This document shows, in pieces, positions 17,690-25,710 of a DNA stretch of 64,000 nucleotides; within the stretch, counting starts at the first letter, position 1, and the number at the start of each line of letters is the position of its first letter. The notes beneath the pieces were generated by a model, which did not search any database, was not told where the DNA came from, and was given only the letters and a program-made list of their open reading frames with translations. The DNA is taken from the NCBI GenBank assembly GCA_963771835.1, contig CAVYVA010000001.1, positions 310,001 to 374,000 on the forward strand, given 5' to 3'. Made by a program: the position numbers and the translations under genes. Source of the stretch: CAVQCJ01 sp963771835. GTDB taxonomy: Bacteria; Actinomycetota; Actinomycetes; Prado026.

Positions 17690-20181
17690 AGGCGGTCGTG
17701 ATGGCCGGGGGCGAGGGCACCAGGCTGCGCCCGATGACGGCCAGCATGCCCAAGCCGCTGCTGCCCGTGGTCAACCGCCCGATCATGGAGCACGTCCTGC
17801 GGCTGCTCCGCAGGCACGGCATGACCGACGTGGTCGTCACGGTCCAGTTCCTGGCCTCGCTGGTGCGCAACTACTTCGGCGACGGCGAAGAGCTGGGGAT
17901 GACGCTGCAGTACGCGACGGAGGAGGAGCCGCTCGGGACGGCGGGAAGCGTGAAGAACGCCGAGGAGGCCCTCGCCGACGACACGTTCCTGGTCATCAGC
18001 GGCGACGCGCTGACCGACATCGACCTGACCAGCCTGATCGCGTTCCACAAGGAGCGGAAGGCCCTGGTCACGGTGTGCCTCACCCGGGTGCCGGACCCGC
18101 TGGAGTTCGGCATCACGATCGTCGACGAGGACTCGCGGGTGCAGCGGTTCCTGGAGAAGCCGACCTGGGGGCAGGTCTTCAGCGACACGGTGAACACCGG
18201 GATCTACGTGATGGAGCCGGAGATCTTCGACTACGTCAAGACCGGCGGCCCGGTGGACTGGTCGGCGGACGTCTTCCCGCAGCTGATCGAAGAGGGCCGG
18301 CCGGTGTTCGGGTACGTCGCCGAGGGCTACTGGGAGGACGTCGGCACGCTGGAGAGCTACCACAAGGCGCAGGCGGACGTCCTCGAGGGCCGGGTCAGCG
18401 TCGACATCGACGGCTTCGAGATGTCGCCCGGCGTATGGGTGGCCGAGGGCGCCGACGTCGACCCCGAGGCCCGGCTGCGCGGACCGCTGTACGTCGGGGA
18501 CTACGCCAAGGTGGAGGCCGGCGCGGAGCTACGCGAGTACACGGTCGTCGGCAGCAACGTGGTCATCCGCTCCGGCGCGTTCCTGCATCGCGCGATCGTG
18601 CACGACAACGTGTTCATCGGTCCCCACGCGAACCTGCGCGGCTGCGTGGTCGGCAAGAACACCGACGTGATGCGGGCGGCCCGGATCGAGGAGGGCGCGG
18701 TCCTGGGCGACGAGTGCGTGATCGAGGAGGAGGCGATCATCTCCGCCGGCGTGAAGGTCTACCCGTTCAAGACGATCGAGGCCGGCGCGGTCATCCACTC
18801 CTCGGTGATCTGGGAGTCGCGCGGCCAGCGCAGCCTGTTCGGGGCCCGCGGGGTCTCCGGCATCGTGAACGTGGAGATCACCCCCGAGCTGGTGGTCCGG
18901 TTGACGTCGGCGTACGCGACCACGCTGGACAAGGGCGCCACGGTGGTCACCGGACGCGACCACTCCCGCGCCGCCAGGGCGTTCAAGCGCGCGGTGATCA
19001 GCGCGCTGACGTCCAGCGCCCTGAACGTCCGGGACCTGGAGGCCTCGCCCTCGCCGGTCACCCGGATGGAGACGGCCAGGGCCGGGGCTGCCGGCGGGAT
19101 CATGCTGCGGACCAAGGCCGGCGTGACCGACAGCCTGGAGATCCTTTTCCTGGACGAGTCGGGGGCCGACCTGTCCGCGGCGTCGGTCCGCAAGGTGGAG
19201 CGGATCTTCCAGCGGCAGGAGTTCAGGCGGGCGTTCCCCGGTGAGATCGGCGACCTCTCGTTCCCGCCGCGCGCCGTGGAGAGCTACGTCCAGGAGCTGC
19301 GCTCGTCGATCGACTCCAGCCGCATCGAGGGCGCCGGGCTCAAGGTGGTCGTCGACACAGCCGGCGGGGTCGGCGCGATGGTCATGCCGACGTTGCTGGC
19401 CCGGCTGCCGGTCGACGTGCTCACGGTGAACAACCGTCTGGACGACGACAAGCCCACCGAGACCGCCGCCATGCGCGCGGACGGGCTGCGCCGGCTCGGC
19501 GAGCTCGTGTCGTCGGCCAGGGCGACGTTCGGGGTGCGGTTCGACCCGCTCGGCGAGCGGCTCTCGATCGTCGACGACACCGGACGCGCGATCGACGACG
19601 AACGGGCGCTGCTGGTGTTCCTCGACCTGGTTGCCGCCGAGCGGCAGACCGGTCGGGTGGCGCTGCCGATCACGACCACGCGGGTCGCCGAGCAGGTGTG
19701 CCGTTTCCACGGCGTGGAGGTGCTGTGGACGTCCACGGCGCCGGACGACCTGGCCCGTGCGGCGGGGATGCCGGGGCTGGTCCTGGGCGGCGACGGCCGT
19801 GGTGGCTTCGTGGTGCCGGAGGTCGGCCCGGCCGTCGATCCGTTCGCGGCGTTCGCCCGGCTGCTGGGCCTGGTCGCGCGGACCCAGCTCACGCTGAGCC
19901 GGATCGACGCCCGTATCCCGCATGCGTTCGTCCTGAGGCAGGATGTCCCGACTCCGTGGGCGAACAAGGGTCTGGTGATGCGCGCCGTGCTGGAAGCCGC
20001 GGGTGACCGCCCGGTGGACGTGCTCGACGGCGTGCGCGTGGTGGACGGGGACGGGTGGGCGCTGGTCCTGCCGGACCCGGCAGAGGCGATGACGAGGGTG
20101 TGGGTCGAGGCCCCGACCGCCGAGGCCGCGGCCGCGTTGCTGGACACCTGGACCGACGTCGTCGACCGGGCCGGTCGGTAG
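17686..20181 (+). CDS. Mannose-1-phosphate guanylyltransferase-like protein fused to a degenerate phosphomannomutase domain
   Basis: 831 residues from GTG 17686. Residues 1-235: nucleotidyltransferase with AGGEGTRLRPMTASMPKPLL and the GDALTD metal motif. Residues about 245-365: left-handed beta-helix hexapeptides (GPLYVGDYAKVEAGAEL, GAVLGDECVIEEEA). Residues 370-831: phosphohexomutase fold, but the catalytic serine loop (TASHN-type) reads GIMLRTKAGVTDS and the metal loop DGDGDR reads FDPLGER, so mutase chemistry is unlikely. Likely donor product GDP-mannose or another NDP-sugar for wall glycans. Same architecture occurs in other actinobacteria and in cyanobacteria; the substrate is inferred. 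Confidence 0.88.
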   Translation: MKAVVMAGGEGTRLRPMTASMPKPLLPVVNRPIMEHVLRLLRRHGMTDVVVTVQFLASLVRNYFGDGEELGMTLQYATEEEPLGTAGSVKNAEEALADDTFLVISGDALTDIDLTSLIAFHKERKALVTVCLTRVPDPLEFGITIVDEDSRVQRFLEKPTWGQVFSDTVNTGIYVMEPEIFDYVKTGGPVDWSADVFPQLIEEGRPVFGYVAEGYWEDVGTLESYHKAQADVLEGRVSVDIDGFEMSPGVWVAEGADVDPEARLRGPLYVGDYAKVEAGAELREYTVVGSNVVIRSGAFLHRAIVHDNVFIGPHANLRGCVVGKNTDVMRAARIEEGAVLGDECVIEEEAIISAGVKVYPFKTIEAGAVIHSSVIWESRGQRSLFGARGVSGIVNVEITPELVVRLTSAYATTLDKGATVVTGRDHSRAARAFKRAVISALTSSALNVRDLEASPSPVTRMETARAGAAGGIMLRTKAGVTDSLEILFLDESGADLSAASVRKVERIFQRQEFRRAFPGEIGDLSFPPRAVESYVQELRSSIDSSRIEGAGLKVVVDTAGGVGAMVMPTLLARLPVDVLTVNNRLDDDKPTETAAMRADGLRRLGELVSSARATFGVRFDPLGERLSIVDDTGRAIDDERALLVFLDLVAAERQTGRVALPITTTRVAEQVCRFHGVEVLWTSTAPDDLARAAGMPGLVLGGDGRGGFVVPEVGPAVDPFAAFARLLGLVARTQLTLSRIDARIPHAFVLRQDVPTPWANKGLVMRAVLEAAGDRPVDVLDGVRVVDGDGWALVLPDPAEAMTRVWVEAPTAEAAAALLDTWTDVVDRAGR

Positions 20182-20184
20182 CCG

Positions 20185-21039
20185 GTGCCCGCAGCCCCGG
20201 CCCCCGCCGCCGACCCCACCCGGCAACGCACGGACCCGGTCACCGCGCTGCTCGGGGAGATCTGGGACGGCGCGCTGGACCCCGGCTACGCGGCCGCGGC
20301 CGCCGACGGGCCGGGCCGCCGGCGACGACGGGTGCAGGTGGGCACCGCGATCGGCCTGGTCCTCATCGGCGTGCTGCTGGCCGTCGCCCTGGCCCAGACC
20401 CGGGCGTCCGCGCCGGCGGTGGCCCGGCAGCGTGCGGACCTCGACGCCCGGATCAGGGCGCAGACCGCGGCGTACGACGCCACCACGCGGCAGGTGACCG
20501 CGCTGCAGGCCGAGGTCAGCACCCTCAAGGACGACGAGCTCTCGGCCAGCGGCGAGGGCGCCGCGCTGGTCGACAGGCTGGCCGCCCTGGAGCTCCAGTC
20601 CGGGCTGGTGGCGGTGACCGGGCCCGGGGTGCAGGTCATGCTCGACGACGCCACGACGCCGCCGGTCGGCACCGACCCGTCGGTCGACCGGGTGCTCGAC
20701 CGCGACCTGCAGTCCGTGGTCAACGGCCTGTGGGCGGCCGGCGCCGAGGCGGTCGCGGTGAACGGCCAGCGGTTGACCGGCCTGTCGGCGATCCGTTCGG
20801 CCGGCGACGCGATCCTCGTCGACTACCGTCCGCTGACGAGGCCGTACCTCGTGGTGGCGCTCGGCGACCCGCGCACCCTGCAGTCCAGCTTCGTGTCCGG
20901 TCCCGCGGGTCAGGCCCTGCGCACGCTCGCGCAGGCGTACGGCATCACGTACTCGGTCCACGCGGTCGATCGGCAGACGCTGGTGGCGGCGTCAGCCGGG
21001 GAGCTGCGCTACGCGCGGGCGAGGGAGGCGGCATCGTGA
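20185..21039 (+). CDS. DUF881-family membrane protein (first copy)
   Basis: 284 residues; GTG 20185 follows the previous stop by three bases. One N-terminal membrane helix (VGTAIGLVLIGVLLAVALA, about 51-69), a coiled-coil stretch (ARQRADLDARIRAQ ... VTALQAEVSTLKDDE), then the DUF881 domain with VTGPGVQVMLDDA, LQSVVNGLWAAGAEAVAVNGQRLT and ALGDPRTLQSSF. Family partners sit beside the small basic protein in most actinobacteria and are thought to act at the division site or membrane, with no defined biochemistry. Confidence 0.88.
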   Translation: MPAAPAPAADPTRQRTDPVTALLGEIWDGALDPGYAAAAADGPGRRRRRVQVGTAIGLVLIGVLLAVALAQTRASAPAVARQRADLDARIRAQTAAYDATTRQVTALQAEVSTLKDDELSASGEGAALVDRLAALELQSGLVAVTGPGVQVMLDDATTPPVGTDPSVDRVLDRDLQSVVNGLWAAGAEAVAVNGQRLTGLSAIRSAGDAILVDYRPLTRPYLVVALGDPRTLQSSFVSGPAGQALRTLAQAYGITYSVHAVDRQTLVAASAGELRYARAREAAS

Positions 21040-21368
21040 TCGCGGTCCTAGGGCTGGTCGTCGGCATCGTGGCCGGCCTGGTGCTGCACCCGACGGTCCC
21101 GTTGTGGATGCAGCCCTACCTGCCGATCGCCGTGGTGGCGGCGCTCGACGCCGTGTTCGGAGCCGCCAGGGCCACCCTCGGCGGGGTCTTCGACGACCGC
21201 GTGTTCGTGATCTCCTTCCTGGCCAACGTGCTCGTCGCCGCGCTGATCGTGTTCCTGGGTGACCAGCTCGGCGTGGGCGCGCAGCTGTCCACGGGCGTGG
21301 TCGTCGTGTTCTCGATCCGGATCTTCGCGAACGCGGCAGCCATCCGTCGTCAGATGTTCGGCGCGTGA
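21036..21368 (+). CDS. sbp: Small basic protein (DUF1290)
   Basis: 110 residues, GTG 21036 overlapping the DUF881 stop (GTGA). Three membrane helices and the family signature MQPYLPIAVVAALDAVFGAARATLGG. Known relatives lie next to DUF881 proteins and near division genes in Gram-positives. Despite the name the sequence is not strikingly basic. Function unknown. Confidence 0.9.
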   Translation: MIAVLGLVVGIVAGLVLHPTVPLWMQPYLPIAVVAALDAVFGAARATLGGVFDDRVFVISFLANVLVAALIVFLGDQLGVGAQLSTGVVVVFSIRIFANAAAIRRQMFGA

Positions 21369-21372
21369 CCCG

Positions 21373-22161
21373 ATGACGGACGCGGGGGACGAGCCGGCGG
21401 GCGGTGGCGCGCCTGGCCCCGACCGGCGGCAGGAACGGGCGTTGGTCCGGCGCCGGCTGGTGGTCGCGATCAAGCCGCGGGCGACGCGAGGGCAGGCCGC
21501 CATCGGGCTGCTCTTCGTGCTCCTCGGGTTCGGCCTGGCCCTGCAGGTGCGCTCGACCGAGCAGACCGACGGCCTGTCCACGGCCCGCGAGTCCGACCTG
21601 GTCCGGATCCTCGACGACCTGACCTCGCGCAACGAGCGGCTGGCCGCCGAGCAGCGAGACCTGCAGGCGACGCGCGACCGGCTCGCCTCCGGCGGCGACA
21701 CCAGCACGACGGCGCTGCAGGAGGCGCGGCTGCGGGCGCAGACCCTGGGCATCCTGGCCGGCACGCTCGCCGCCCAGGGTCCCGGCGTGGTGCTCACGGT
21801 CACCGACCCGACCGGCAAGATCGACGCTGCCACCCTGCTCGACGTCATCGAGGAGCTGCGGGACGCCGGCGCCGAGGCGATCCAGGTGGGGGACGTACGG
21901 GTCGTCGCGCAGACCGCGTTCGTGGACGGCGCCCCCGGCGCCCTGGTGATCGACGGGCACACCGTGACCGCCCCCTACACCGTGCTGGCCATCGGCGACT
22001 CGCACACCCTGTCGGCGGCGCTGCGGATCCCCGGCGGGGTGGTCGAGAGCCTGCGCAACCTCGGCGGCGACGGCATCGTCCAGGAGCGCGACCAGGTCGA
22101 GGTCACCGCCTTGCGACCGGCTTCGACGCCTCAGTACGCTCGCCCGGCCTCGAGCCCGTGA
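21373..22161 (+). CDS. DUF881-family membrane protein (second copy)
   Basis: 262 residues from ATG 21373, four bases after sbp. Membrane helix at about 39-57 (AAIGLLFVLLGFGLALQV), a coiled coil (NERLAAEQRDLQATRDRL), then the DUF881 domain with GPGVVLTVTDPTGKID, VIEELRDAGAEAIQVGDVRVVAQT and IGDSHTLSAAL. Paralogue of the gene at 20185, the pair bracketing sbp exactly as in Rv1823-Rv1825. Confidence 0.88.
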   Translation: MTDAGDEPAGGGAPGPDRRQERALVRRRLVVAIKPRATRGQAAIGLLFVLLGFGLALQVRSTEQTDGLSTARESDLVRILDDLTSRNERLAAEQRDLQATRDRLASGGDTSTTALQEARLRAQTLGILAGTLAAQGPGVVLTVTDPTGKIDAATLLDVIEELRDAGAEAIQVGDVRVVAQTAFVDGAPGALVIDGHTVTAPYTVLAIGDSHTLSAALRIPGGVVESLRNLGGDGIVQERDQVEVTALRPASTPQYARPASSP

Positions 22162-22223
22162 CGGCGCCGGGCCGCTCGTCCATCGCACCCCCGGCCGTCG
22201 GACCCCATGGAAGGACCACGCGC

Positions 22224-22613
22224 GTGACCCACATCCCGGACCACCTGCAGTACACGGCCGAGCACGAGTGGGTCGACGGCCCGGACGGGGACGGCATCGT
22301 CACCTTCGGGATCACCGACTTCGCCCAGGACGCGCTGGGCGACATCGTCTACGTGTCGCTGCCGGCGGTGGACGCCCAGGTCGTGGCCGGGGAGCCGTGC
22401 GGCGAGGTCGAGTCGACCAAGAGCGTGAGCGAGCTGTACGCCCCGGTGTCCGGCGTGGTCACCGAGCGCAACGACGCCCTCGACGGGACCCCCGAGCTGG
22501 TCAACTCGGACCCGTACGGCGACGGTTGGATGGTGCGGGTGCGGGTCGCCGGCGGGGCCCAGCCGACCGGGTTGCTCGGCGCCGCGGCGTACGGAGACCT
22601 CACGGTCTCCTGA
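22224..22613 (+). CDS. gcvH: Glycine cleavage system H protein
   Basis: Lipoyl carrier shuttling the aminomethyl group between P, T and L proteins. 129 residues from GTG 22224, preceded by GGAAGGA (22208-22214). The lipoylated Lys66 is in EVESTKSVSELYAPVSG. The open frame begins earlier (22158) but the conserved start MTHIPDHLQYTAEHEWV settles the choice. Unlike gcvP 3 kb downstream, no glycine riboswitch precedes it. Confidence 0.95.
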   Translation: MTHIPDHLQYTAEHEWVDGPDGDGIVTFGITDFAQDALGDIVYVSLPAVDAQVVAGEPCGEVESTKSVSELYAPVSGVVTERNDALDGTPELVNSDPYGDGWMVRVRVAGGAQPTGLLGAAAYGDLTVS

Positions 22614-22634
22614 CCCTGCCGCGCGGCCGGATGC

Positions 22635-22653
22635 TCTCGACCACAGGTCGAGA
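22635..22653 (+). terminator. Hairpin after gcvH
   Basis: Perfect 8-bp inverted repeat TCTCGACC-ACA-GGTCGAGA, 22 bases past the gcvH stop. No T-run follows. It may be an actinobacterial hairpin terminator or a stabilising 3' stem. Confidence 0.45.
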
Positions 22654-22718
22654 CTCGAGCGGGGCGGGTCCGCGGACAGCCGTTCGGTCCGCCCCGGGCA
22701 CCGATCGTCGGGTTCCGG

Positions 22719-22747
22719 TTGACCGTGCTGCACCCCGCGCCTAGGGT
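22719..22747 (+). promoter_or_regulatory. Putative SigA-type promoter of garA
   Basis: TTGACC at 22719-22724 and TAGGGT at 22742-22747 with a 17-base spacer, 55 bases before the garA ATG. One of the best vegetative promoter matches in the window, and it separates gcvH from the garA-ftsR unit. Confidence 0.6.
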
Positions 22748-22801
22748 CGAGGCCCCGACCGTCGATGACGGGTCGAGGGTTGCCCCGAAGGGATTGGCCC
22801 C

Positions 22802-23293
22802 ATGAGCAGCGACGACGACCCCGGCGCAGGGACCGGCACGGCCGACCCGCGGCCGCCGCGCGCGCCCGATGCCGGGCCGTCCGAGATGACGTCCACGCTG
22901 TCTCTGGGTTCGGCCGAGGTCGAGCCGGAGGGTGGCGGCGCGGACCCGGACCAGGCAGCGGTCGAAGCGCTTCCCGAGGGCAGCGCGCTGCTCGTCGTCC
23001 GGCGCGGGCCCAACGCCGGCAGCCGGTTCGTGCTCGACGTCGACCTGGTGACCGCGGGCCGGCACCCCGACAGCGACATCTTCCTCGACGACGTCACGGT
23101 GTCCCGCCGGCACGCGCAGTTCGTGCGGCTCGGCTCCGGCTACGCGGTCAAGGACGTGGGCAGCCTCAACGGCACCTACGTGAACCGGCACCGGATCGAC
23201 GAGGCCCAGCTCGCCGGCGGGGACGAGGTGCAGATCGGCAAGTACCGGCTGGTGTACCTGGTCGGGCCGAGCGGATCGGGCGGGCAGCCGTGA
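22802..23293 (+). CDS. garA: FHA-domain signalling protein, GarA/OdhI type
   Basis: 163 residues. Disordered acidic N-terminus containing EMTSTLSLG, positioned like the threonine phospho-motif of GarA/OdhI that is modified by PknB/PknG. FHA domain about 60-150: RGPNAGSRFVLDVDLVTAGR, HPDSDIFLDDVTVSRRHAQF, GSLNGTYVNRHRI, with the Arg, Ser, His and Asn phosphopeptide-binding residues present. In relatives the unphosphorylated form inhibits 2-oxoglutarate dehydrogenase and glutamate dehydrogenase, a carbon/nitrogen switch. The N-terminal motif is not the exact ETTS of GarA, so kinase control is inference. Confidence 0.88.
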   Translation: MSSDDDPGAGTGTADPRPPRAPDAGPSEMTSTLSLGSAEVEPEGGGADPDQAAVEALPEGSALLVVRRGPNAGSRFVLDVDLVTAGRHPDSDIFLDDVTVSRRHAQFVRLGSGYAVKDVGSLNGTYVNRHRIDEAQLAGGDEVQIGKYRLVYLVGPSGSGGQP

Positions 23294-24030
23294 CCGCCGC
23301 AGTGCCGGCCAGGGCCTACCTGAGCATCGGCGAGGTGCTGGCCAAGCTGCGGCCGGAGTTCCCGGACGTCACGATCTCCAAGATCCGCTTCCTCGAGGCC
23401 GAGGGCCTGGTCGAGCCGCAGCGGACCTCCTCGGGCTACCGCAAGTTCGGCCACGACGAGATCCAGCGCCTGCGCTACGTCCTGTCGGCCCAGCGGGACC
23501 GCTACCTGCCGCTGCGGGTGATCAAGGACCACCTGGACGCGATGGACCGCGGGCTCGAGCCCCCCGAGGGCCCCGGCGCCGGTCCGCGGGTGCCGATGGC
23601 GGTGGTCTCGAACGACGGGTTCCCGACCGCCGAGTCGTTCACCCGGGACGCGTCCGAGCTGCGCCTGTCCAGGGCCGAGCTGCTCGAGGCCGCCGGGCTC
23701 GAGGAGGAGCAGCTGCGCCAGCTCGAGAGCTACGGTCTGGTCGGCCCCAAGCCGGGGTCCACGCACTACGACGGCGACGCGCTCGTGGTCGCCAAGACCG
23801 TCGCCGAGATGGCCGTGTACGGCCTCGAGGCTCGGCACCTGCGGGCGTTCCGGTCGGCCGCCGACCGCGAGGTCGGCCTGGTCGAGCAGGTGGTGGCGCC
23901 GATGGCCAAGCAGCGCAACCCGGAGGCCAGGCAGCGCGCCGACGAGGTCGTCCGCGAGCTGTCCGCACTCTCCGTGCGGCTGCACGCGGCCCTCGTCAAG
24001 GCCGCGCTCGGCGACGCCGGCCGGCGCTGA
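23290..24030 (+). CDS. ftsR: MerR-family regulator, FtsR type
   Basis: 246 residues, GTG 23290 overlapping garA (GTGA). N-terminal MerR winged helix: LSIGEVLAKLRPEFPDVTIS, KIRFLEAEGLVEPQRTSSGYR; the dimer helix follows, then a C-terminal domain with a second MerR-like element (LSRAELLEAAGLEEEQL). This is the Rv1828 family; in Corynebacterium FtsR activates ftsZ. No ligand-binding Cys set is visible, consistent with non-metal regulation. Confidence 0.88.
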   Translation: MTAAVPARAYLSIGEVLAKLRPEFPDVTISKIRFLEAEGLVEPQRTSSGYRKFGHDEIQRLRYVLSAQRDRYLPLRVIKDHLDAMDRGLEPPEGPGAGPRVPMAVVSNDGFPTAESFTRDASELRLSRAELLEAAGLEEEQLRQLESYGLVGPKPGSTHYDGDALVVAKTVAEMAVYGLEARHLRAFRSAADREVGLVEQVVAPMAKQRNPEARQRADEVVRELSALSVRLHAALVKAALGDAGRR

Positions 24031-24080
24031 CCCGGACGGTCCCCGCCTGCGCGGTGGCCGGTACGCACACCGTCTGTATC

Positions 24081-24632
24081 GTGGTCGACGTGCAACCACT
24101 CGACGTCGTCGGCGTCCGGGTCGAGATGCCCTCGAACCAGCCGATCGTGCTGCTGCGCGAGATCGCGGGGGAGCGCTACCTGCCGATCTGGATCGGCGCG
24201 GTCGAGGCCACCGCGATCGCCTTCGCCCAGCAGGGCGTGGTGCCGGCGCGGCCGATGACCCACGACCTCCTCCGGGACGTCCTGACGGCGCTCGGCGTCG
24301 AGCTCACCCAGATCCGGATCACCGAGCTGCGGGACGGCGTGTTCTACGCGCTGCTCGTCTTCTCCGACGGGGTCGAGGTCAGCGCGCGTCCTTCCGACGC
24401 GATCGCGCTTGCGCTGCGCACGGGGACGCCGATCTTCGGGGCCGAGTCGGTCCTCGAGGAGGCCGGCATCGTCATCGAGGACGAGCAGGAGGACGAGGTC
24501 GAGCGTTTCATCGAGTTCCTCGACCAGATCAAGCCGGAGGACTTCGGGGCCGACCCGGAGGCGGCGCCGGATCCCGGCGAGCCGGGGGAGGCCGGCCCGG
24601 TCGAACCGGGCAGCCCGCCGGATCTGAGCTGA
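24081..24632 (+). CDS. DUF151 (bifunctional nuclease family) protein
   Basis: 183 residues. The DUF151 core is complete: VVGVRVEMPSNQPIVLLREI, ERYLPIWIGAVEATAIAFAQQG, RPMTHDLLRDVLTALG and VSARPSDAIALALRTGTPIF. The last 30 residues are acidic and proline-rich. Start GTG 24081 is preferred; GTG 24090 is three codons later and equally close to the family start. Plant relatives have nuclease activity, but bacterial members are largely uncharacterised. Same slot as Rv1829. Confidence 0.88.
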   Translation: MVDVQPLDVVGVRVEMPSNQPIVLLREIAGERYLPIWIGAVEATAIAFAQQGVVPARPMTHDLLRDVLTALGVELTQIRITELRDGVFYALLVFSDGVEVSARPSDAIALALRTGTPIFGAESVLEEAGIVIEDEQEDEVERFIEFLDQIKPEDFGADPEAAPDPGEPGEAGPVEPGSPPDLS

Positions 24633-24662
24633 CCTCGTCTCTCCACTCGAGGTCGAGGGTTT

Positions 24663-24683
24663 GCCCCCGGCGTGTCGGGGGGC
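24663..24683 (+). terminator. GC hairpin after the DUF151 gene
   Basis: GCCCCCG at 24663-24669 pairs with CGGGGGGC at 24676-24683 around a 6-base loop, 30 bases past the stop. No T-run. Possible terminator separating the gene from the next MerR gene. Confidence 0.45.
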
Positions 24684-24790
24684 GCGTCGTTGACCCGCCC
24701 GAGCGCTGGTCCTAGCGTCCGGAGTTCGGCCGCGTGTAACTCCATCGCTGTTCTTCGGATGGACCGGCGGGCGTGGGAAGCGAGGGTGGT

Positions 24791-25442
24791 GTGAGCACCG
24801 ACGGTGACGGCCGCGACGGCCGCGACACGCAGGGTCCAGTGCTGCCCGCTGGGCCGGCCGTGCCCTCTCCCAGCGTCGACGACCACCGCGCCGAGAGCCG
24901 CCGCCGGGCCGGCGAGCAGGGGCTGCTGTTCGACGACGACGTCCAGCTTCCGCCCGACGTCGGCTACCGCGGGCCGGTCGCCTGCGCCGCGGCCGGGATC
25001 ACCTACCGCCAGCTCGACTACTGGGCCAGGACGGGTCTGGTCGAGCCGAGCGTGCGACCAGCCACCGGGTCGGGCACGCAGCGGCTGTACGGCTTCCGCG
25101 ACATCCTCGTCCTCAAGGTGGTCAAGCGGCTCCTGGACACCGGCGTCTCGCTGCAGCAGATCAGGCAGGCGGTCCAGCACCTGCGCGAGCGCGGCGTCGA
25201 GGACCTCGCCGGGATCACGCTCGATGAGCGACGGCGCCAGCGTCTACGAGTGCACCTCGCCGGACGAGGTCGTCGACCTCGTGCAGGGCGGCCAGGGTGT
25301 CTTCGGGATCGCGGTCGGACGGGTGTGGCGCGAGCTCGAGGGGTCGCTCAGCGACCTGCCGAGCGAGCGGGCCGACGGGCTGACCGAGCCGGTGGCGGGA
25401 GACGAACTGGCGGCCCGCCGCAAGACCCGCGCCACCGGCTGA
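24791..25442 (+). CDS. MerR-family regulator, Rv1830 type (frameshifted)
   Basis: About 216 residues when one extra G near 25223 is removed. A 50-residue disordered N-terminus precedes the MerR helix-turn-helix GYRGPVACAAAGITYRQLDY, WARTGLVEPSVRP, GSGTQRLYGFRDILVLKVVK and the dimer helix LQQIRQAVQHLRERG. The frame then jumps to MSDGASVYECTSPDEVVDLV and GVFGIAVGRVWRELEG. GTG 24791 is chosen; an upstream GTG at 24773 adds six residues. Sits between DUF151 and the glycine cleavage gene as in mycobacteria. Confidence 0.87.
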
Positions 25443-25512
25443 GCCGCGCATCTGCGCGTCGAACCGGCGCAGGTGCGCGGGGGACGTATGCTGCTCGTGC
25501 TGGTGAACCCGC

Positions 25513-25610
25513 ACGGGAGAGCCCCCGCACCGACGGGGGCGCCGAAGGGGCAATCCTCCCCGGAACCTCTCAGGCGCCAGGACCGTGCGGGCGAGGCGAC
25601 TCTGGAGCGG
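25513..25610 (+). ncRNA. Glycine riboswitch (single recognisable aptamer) of gcvP
   Basis: The conserved aptamer blocks occur in order: CGGGAGAG (25514-25521), GCGCCGAAGGGGCAA (25539-25553), a hairpin, CCTCTCAGGCGCCAGGACCG (25566-25585) and GACTCTGGAG (25598-25607). These match the glycine-riboswitch consensus GGAGAG...CCGAAGGGGCAA...CTCAGGC..A..GGAC.G...CTCTGGAG. It lies 71 bases after merR and 101 bases before gcvP, whose product consumes glycine, so glycine binding should turn gcvP on. A second full aptamer is not seen downstream. Confidence 0.9.
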
Positions 25611-25677
25611 CGGGCGCGACCCGACCGGCGTGACAGAGGGGGAGGCCCCAGGTCGGGGGCGCTGCGTATCGCTCGCA

Positions 25678-25702
25678 CCTCCGACGCCGCTTCGTCCGGA
25701 GG
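25678..25702 (+). promoter_or_regulatory. Hairpin that can sequester the gcvP ribosome binding site
   Basis: CCTCCGACG (25678-25686) pairs with CGT-c-CGGAGG (25693-25702) around the loop CCGCTT; GGAGG 25698-25702 is the gcvP ribosome site 8 bases before ATG 25711. A larger stem upstream, CCCGACC (25619-25625) with GGTCGGG (25651-25657), could compete. This looks like the translational expression platform of the glycine riboswitch. Pairing was done by eye. Confidence 0.6.
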
Positions 25703-25710
25703 CCGCCCCG

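Noticed and set aside
18529..20961. An 810-codon minus-strand frame over the nucleotidyltransferase gene
   Set aside because: Antisense shadow with no motif, overlapping a strongly conserved gene.
25611..25677. A second glycine aptamer downstream of the first
   Set aside because: The conserved GGAGAG, GAAGGGGCAA and CTCAGG blocks are not repeated there; only a simple stem is visible.
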